A DNA stretch of 64,000 bases, taken from the NCBI RefSeq assembly GCF_004362805.1, contig NZ_SNYF01000007.1, forward strand, positions 372,001-436,000, read 5' to 3'. Source of the stretch: Algoriphagus boseongensis (lineage in GTDB: Bacteria > Bacteroidota > Bacteroidia > Cytophagales > Cyclobacteriaceae). A program made the translations under genes and the position numbers. Of this stretch, positions 62,158 through 64,000 are shown one piece after another. Within the stretch, counting starts at the first letter, position 1; the number at the start of each line of letters is the position of its first letter. The notes beneath the pieces are model-generated. The model was given only the letters and a program-made list of their open reading frames with translations, made no database searches and was not told where the DNA came from.

Positions 62158-63084
62158 TTAGTTTTCGATCGTAATATTTCCAGAGCTGATATTTCCACGG
62201 ACAGTCGTAGAAGCTCCATTATCGATTTCCAATGTTTTTCCGGTGTTGATTCCTCCTACTTTAAGGTTTCCTGAAGAGGCTTTCAGGGAAAAATTGAAGC
62301 TTTTTAGGTTGGAGTTAGTTTGAACTCGGAAATTCCCGGAGGTTCCATTGAATCTAGTATTTGGACCCAAGCCTGAATTGGTAGCCCGTACATTACCTGA
62401 AGTAAACTGCATATTTCCCAATTGACCGGCATTGTTGATTTTAGCATTTCCTGAGGTCAATCTCACATTGACTTCTCCATCCACTCCATCAGCTTCAAGA
62501 GATCCGCTGGTGGATTCGTAATTCAGGTTTCCTTTGATATTGAAGAAATTTCCATTTCCTGAAGTCACTCCACCTTCTACATTTCCGGATACCCCATCTG
62601 CGGTCAAATTACCCGAGGTCGCCTTAATACTCAAATCTCCATTGACCTTGTATGCCTTTACATTTCCTGAGGAAACTCTAAGCGAGGTTTTGTCATTGGA
62701 TACATTTTCTATGGTCATATTCCCTGAACTTCCCTTGAAATCAAGCGCGATTCCTTCCGGTCCGGTGATATTGATGTAACCCTTGTTTTTAGTATTCCAG
62801 TTGTAGTTGTTTTGCTTGCGGGTATGACTGATTTTCAAAACATCTCCCAAAGTCACAAAGACGATATCCTGATCCGAGTCGTTGGATTCCAAATAGGCTT
62901 CCACATTTACTTCGCTGCCGCTTCCACCTTTGTAAGTCACATTTAGCCAGCCGCTTTCCACTTCAATTTTCTTAATTCCCGGATAGGTTTTTTTAGTGTC
63001 AACCAAGACATTTTGGGCAAAAACTGCGGTGCTGATAACTAGCAGAGCAATTGCCAAGGCGAATTTTTTGGTATAATTCTTCAT
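62158..63084 (-). CDS. DUF4097-type adhesin-like repeat protein, exported
   Basis: 308 residues with signal peptide (FALAIALLVISTAVFAQ). The body is a repetitive beta-solenoid with the recurrent 'SGN' turn: SSGNMTIENV, SSGNVKAYKV, TSGNLTADGV, TSGNGNFFNI, TSGSLEADGV, TSGNAKINNA, TSGNVRATNS. About ten such repeats are spaced 18-22 residues. This fits head-GIN/DUF4097 proteins of Bacteroidota, which have no proven function. It lies 14 bp downstream of the beta-barrel gene on the same strand, likely the same transcript. Confidence 0.88.
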   Translation of the reverse strand: MKNYTKKFALAIALLVISTAVFAQNVLVDTKKTYPGIKKIEVESGWLNVTYKGGSGSEVNVEAYLESNDSDQDIVFVTLGDVLKISHTRKQNNYNWNTKNKGYINITGPEGIALDFKGSSGNMTIENVSNDKTSLRVSSGNVKAYKVNGDLSIKATSGNLTADGVSGNVEGGVTSGNGNFFNIKGNLNYESTSGSLEADGVDGEVNVRLTSGNAKINNAGQLGNMQFTSGNVRATNSGLGPNTRFNGTSGNFRVQTNSNLKSFNFSLKASSGNLKVGGINTGKTLEIDNGASTTVRGNISSGNITIEN

Positions 63085-63098
63085 GTTTTTGTGGGTTT

Positions 63099-63914
63099 TT
63101 AGTCTACTCGTAGTCCAAAGCTCATGGCCTGCAATTCAGGTCCTTTTGCTTCTTGGAATAGGTTGTTCATGTCGTAATTGAAAAATAAGGTCACGTCTCC
63201 GATTCCTATTTCTCCTCGAAGTCCATAGCGGAAATTCTCGATGTACATGTTGGATTTGGTGTAATCTTTTCTCTTGTCTCCATCTACATCGTAGACGAAT
63301 TTACCTCTTCCTCCAAGTCTATACCCTGCATATCCTCCTGCTCCAAATCTGAAATTCCCATTATTGGTTCTAAGAGTCGGTATAATTGTTAGTGTGGCGT
63401 AGGAGGCAGAAATCTTGGATTTGGTAGGATCAGCTCCAGGAACGTCGATGACTTCAGTATAATCGACAAAGTCAATTCCGGCAGGAGTTTTTACCGCCAC
63501 CAGACTTGGGTCTTCAAACTTAAAATTGTACCAGCTTACTCCAAGCGAAGATCTGAGATGGAAGTTTTTGCTTGCCTTCCAAGTACCCACTGATTGAAGA
63601 GCTACATACCAGCTTCCCCAAGGTTTTACTTTTGGAGCTCCTTTGTCTACTGGGTAAATGTTAATTCCGACTTCGGATTCCAGAAAATTGTAATGAAACT
63701 TGGATGACTTGGTAGAATGGTAGTTGGTGTAGTCATTTTCATCAATTTCCCATTCGTAAGACTTGGTACCGTCTTCGTATTTGGTCACTGTCCAGGACTT
63801 TCCAAACATGGTGTAGGCTTTGGTTTTGCCTTCTTGCTCGGTTTCAGTGGTTTGGGCAAATCCTTTTCCTACTAGGAAGAGTAATGCAATTGCCAGAAAG
63901 TTGATTTTTCGCAT
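63099..63914 (-). CDS. Outer-membrane beta-barrel protein
   Basis: 271 residues with signal peptide (FLAIALLFLVGKGFAQ). The rest alternates aromatic strands such as SWYVALQSVGTWKASKNFHL, FRFGAGGYAGYRLGGRGKFV and IGDVTLFFNYDMNNLFQE, and ends in SFGLRVD. The aromatic-strand pattern and terminal hydrophobic strand are typical of OmpW/PorT-like small barrels. No substrate can be predicted. It precedes the DUF4097 gene. Confidence 0.8.
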   Translation of the reverse strand: MRKINFLAIALLFLVGKGFAQTTETEQEGKTKAYTMFGKSWTVTKYEDGTKSYEWEIDENDYTNYHSTKSSKFHYNFLESEVGINIYPVDKGAPKVKPWGSWYVALQSVGTWKASKNFHLRSSLGVSWYNFKFEDPSLVAVKTPAGIDFVDYTEVIDVPGADPTKSKISASYATLTIIPTLRTNNGNFRFGAGGYAGYRLGGRGKFVYDVDGDKRKDYTKSNMYIENFRYGLRGEIGIGDVTLFFNYDMNNLFQEAKGPELQAMSFGLRVD

Positions 63915-63940
63915 AGTTGGTTTGTGTTAAAAATTAGGGA

Positions 63941-63963
63941 AAAGGGGAGGTAGGCTCCCCTTT
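63941..63963 (-). terminator. Terminator of the gene cut at the right edge
   Basis: AAAGGGGAG (63941-63949), loop GTAGG, CTCCCCTTT (63955-63963), a perfect 9-bp stem just after the stop of the minus-strand partial gene. Confidence 0.7.
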
Positions 63964-63966
63964 GGT

Positions 63967-64000
63967 TTAAAATACAATTCCGAATGTGATAGGATTGAGC
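63967..64000 (-). CDS. C-terminal end of a protein cut by the window edge
   Basis: Minus-strand reading ends LNPITFGIVF then TAA (63967-63969). The final aromatic residue and alternating pattern fit an outer-membrane beta-barrel end. Only 10 codons are visible, so the identity cannot be given. Confidence 0.4.
   Translation of the reverse strand, partial: LNPITFGIVF

Overview
The window looks like a chromosomal segment of a heterotrophic Bacteroidota, most like the Cytophagales (Cyclobacteriaceae/Algoriphagus type). The grounds are Bacteroidota-style promoters (TAnnTTTG -7 elements), many SPII lipoproteins with short signal peptides, TonB receptors, GH97/GH106/sulfatase genes and a Bacteroidota-type nos cluster. 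The taxon is inferred from gene content only.

Layout. 1-16.2 kb: exported carbohydrate and sulfate-ester catabolism (start of a PhoPQ-related lipoprotein, beta-propeller lipoprotein, GH97 alpha-glucosidase, GH33 sialidase, four S1 sulfatases including a tandem duplicate pair, a FecA-like TonB receptor), interrupted at 3.9-5.7 kb by a small stress-type operon (eRF1-like protein, phosphoribosyltransferase, alpha/beta hydrolase). 16.2-19.7 kb: Rrf2 regulator, fasciclin lipoprotein, and a PLP decarboxylase translationally coupled to a MoaC-MoaB fusion. 19.9-23.7 kb (minus): OprC/NosA-like copper receptor, small cysteine protein and an NnrS-like membrane gene that is frameshifted at an A9 tract. 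23.9-30.7 kb: a DUF302 gene broken by an in-frame TAG, then a TetR-controlled RND efflux operon. 30.8-39.7 kb: a second Rrf2 regulator, a RIC (YtfE/ScdA) iron-centre repair protein, a membrane protein fused to cytochrome c, a clade II nosZ, a membrane protein, nosL, nosD, nosF and nosY. 39.8-50.1 kb: CotH-like lipoprotein, PIG-L deacetylase, L-serine dehydratase, a large haem/propeller lipoprotein and a GH106-like rhamnosidase. 50.1-64 kb: mixed housekeeping and envelope genes (XRE sensor, SRPBCC, DUF1460, DsrE-like, tRNA-Asn, IorA/IorB-type Mo hydroxylase, CtlX-like hydrolase, purB, PaaE-like reductase, DUF4097 protein, barrel proteins).

The most interesting system is a nitrogen-oxide regulon split over two divergent operons. 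The same dyad (AGGATA-N4-TATCCT and close variants) occurs before the NnrS/copper-receptor operon, before the rrf2 gene and directly before the RIC-nos operon. The Rrf2 protein has three cysteines at C92/C99/C105, as in Fe-S Rrf2 sensors. This suggests one NO- or redox-sensing repressor coordinates iron-centre repair, N2O reduction and copper acquisition. No nitrite or canonical NO reductase is visible, so the window encodes N2O reduction without denitrification from nitrite. Two genes near this module are damaged or recoded, and nosZ is followed by a strong 12-bp hairpin.
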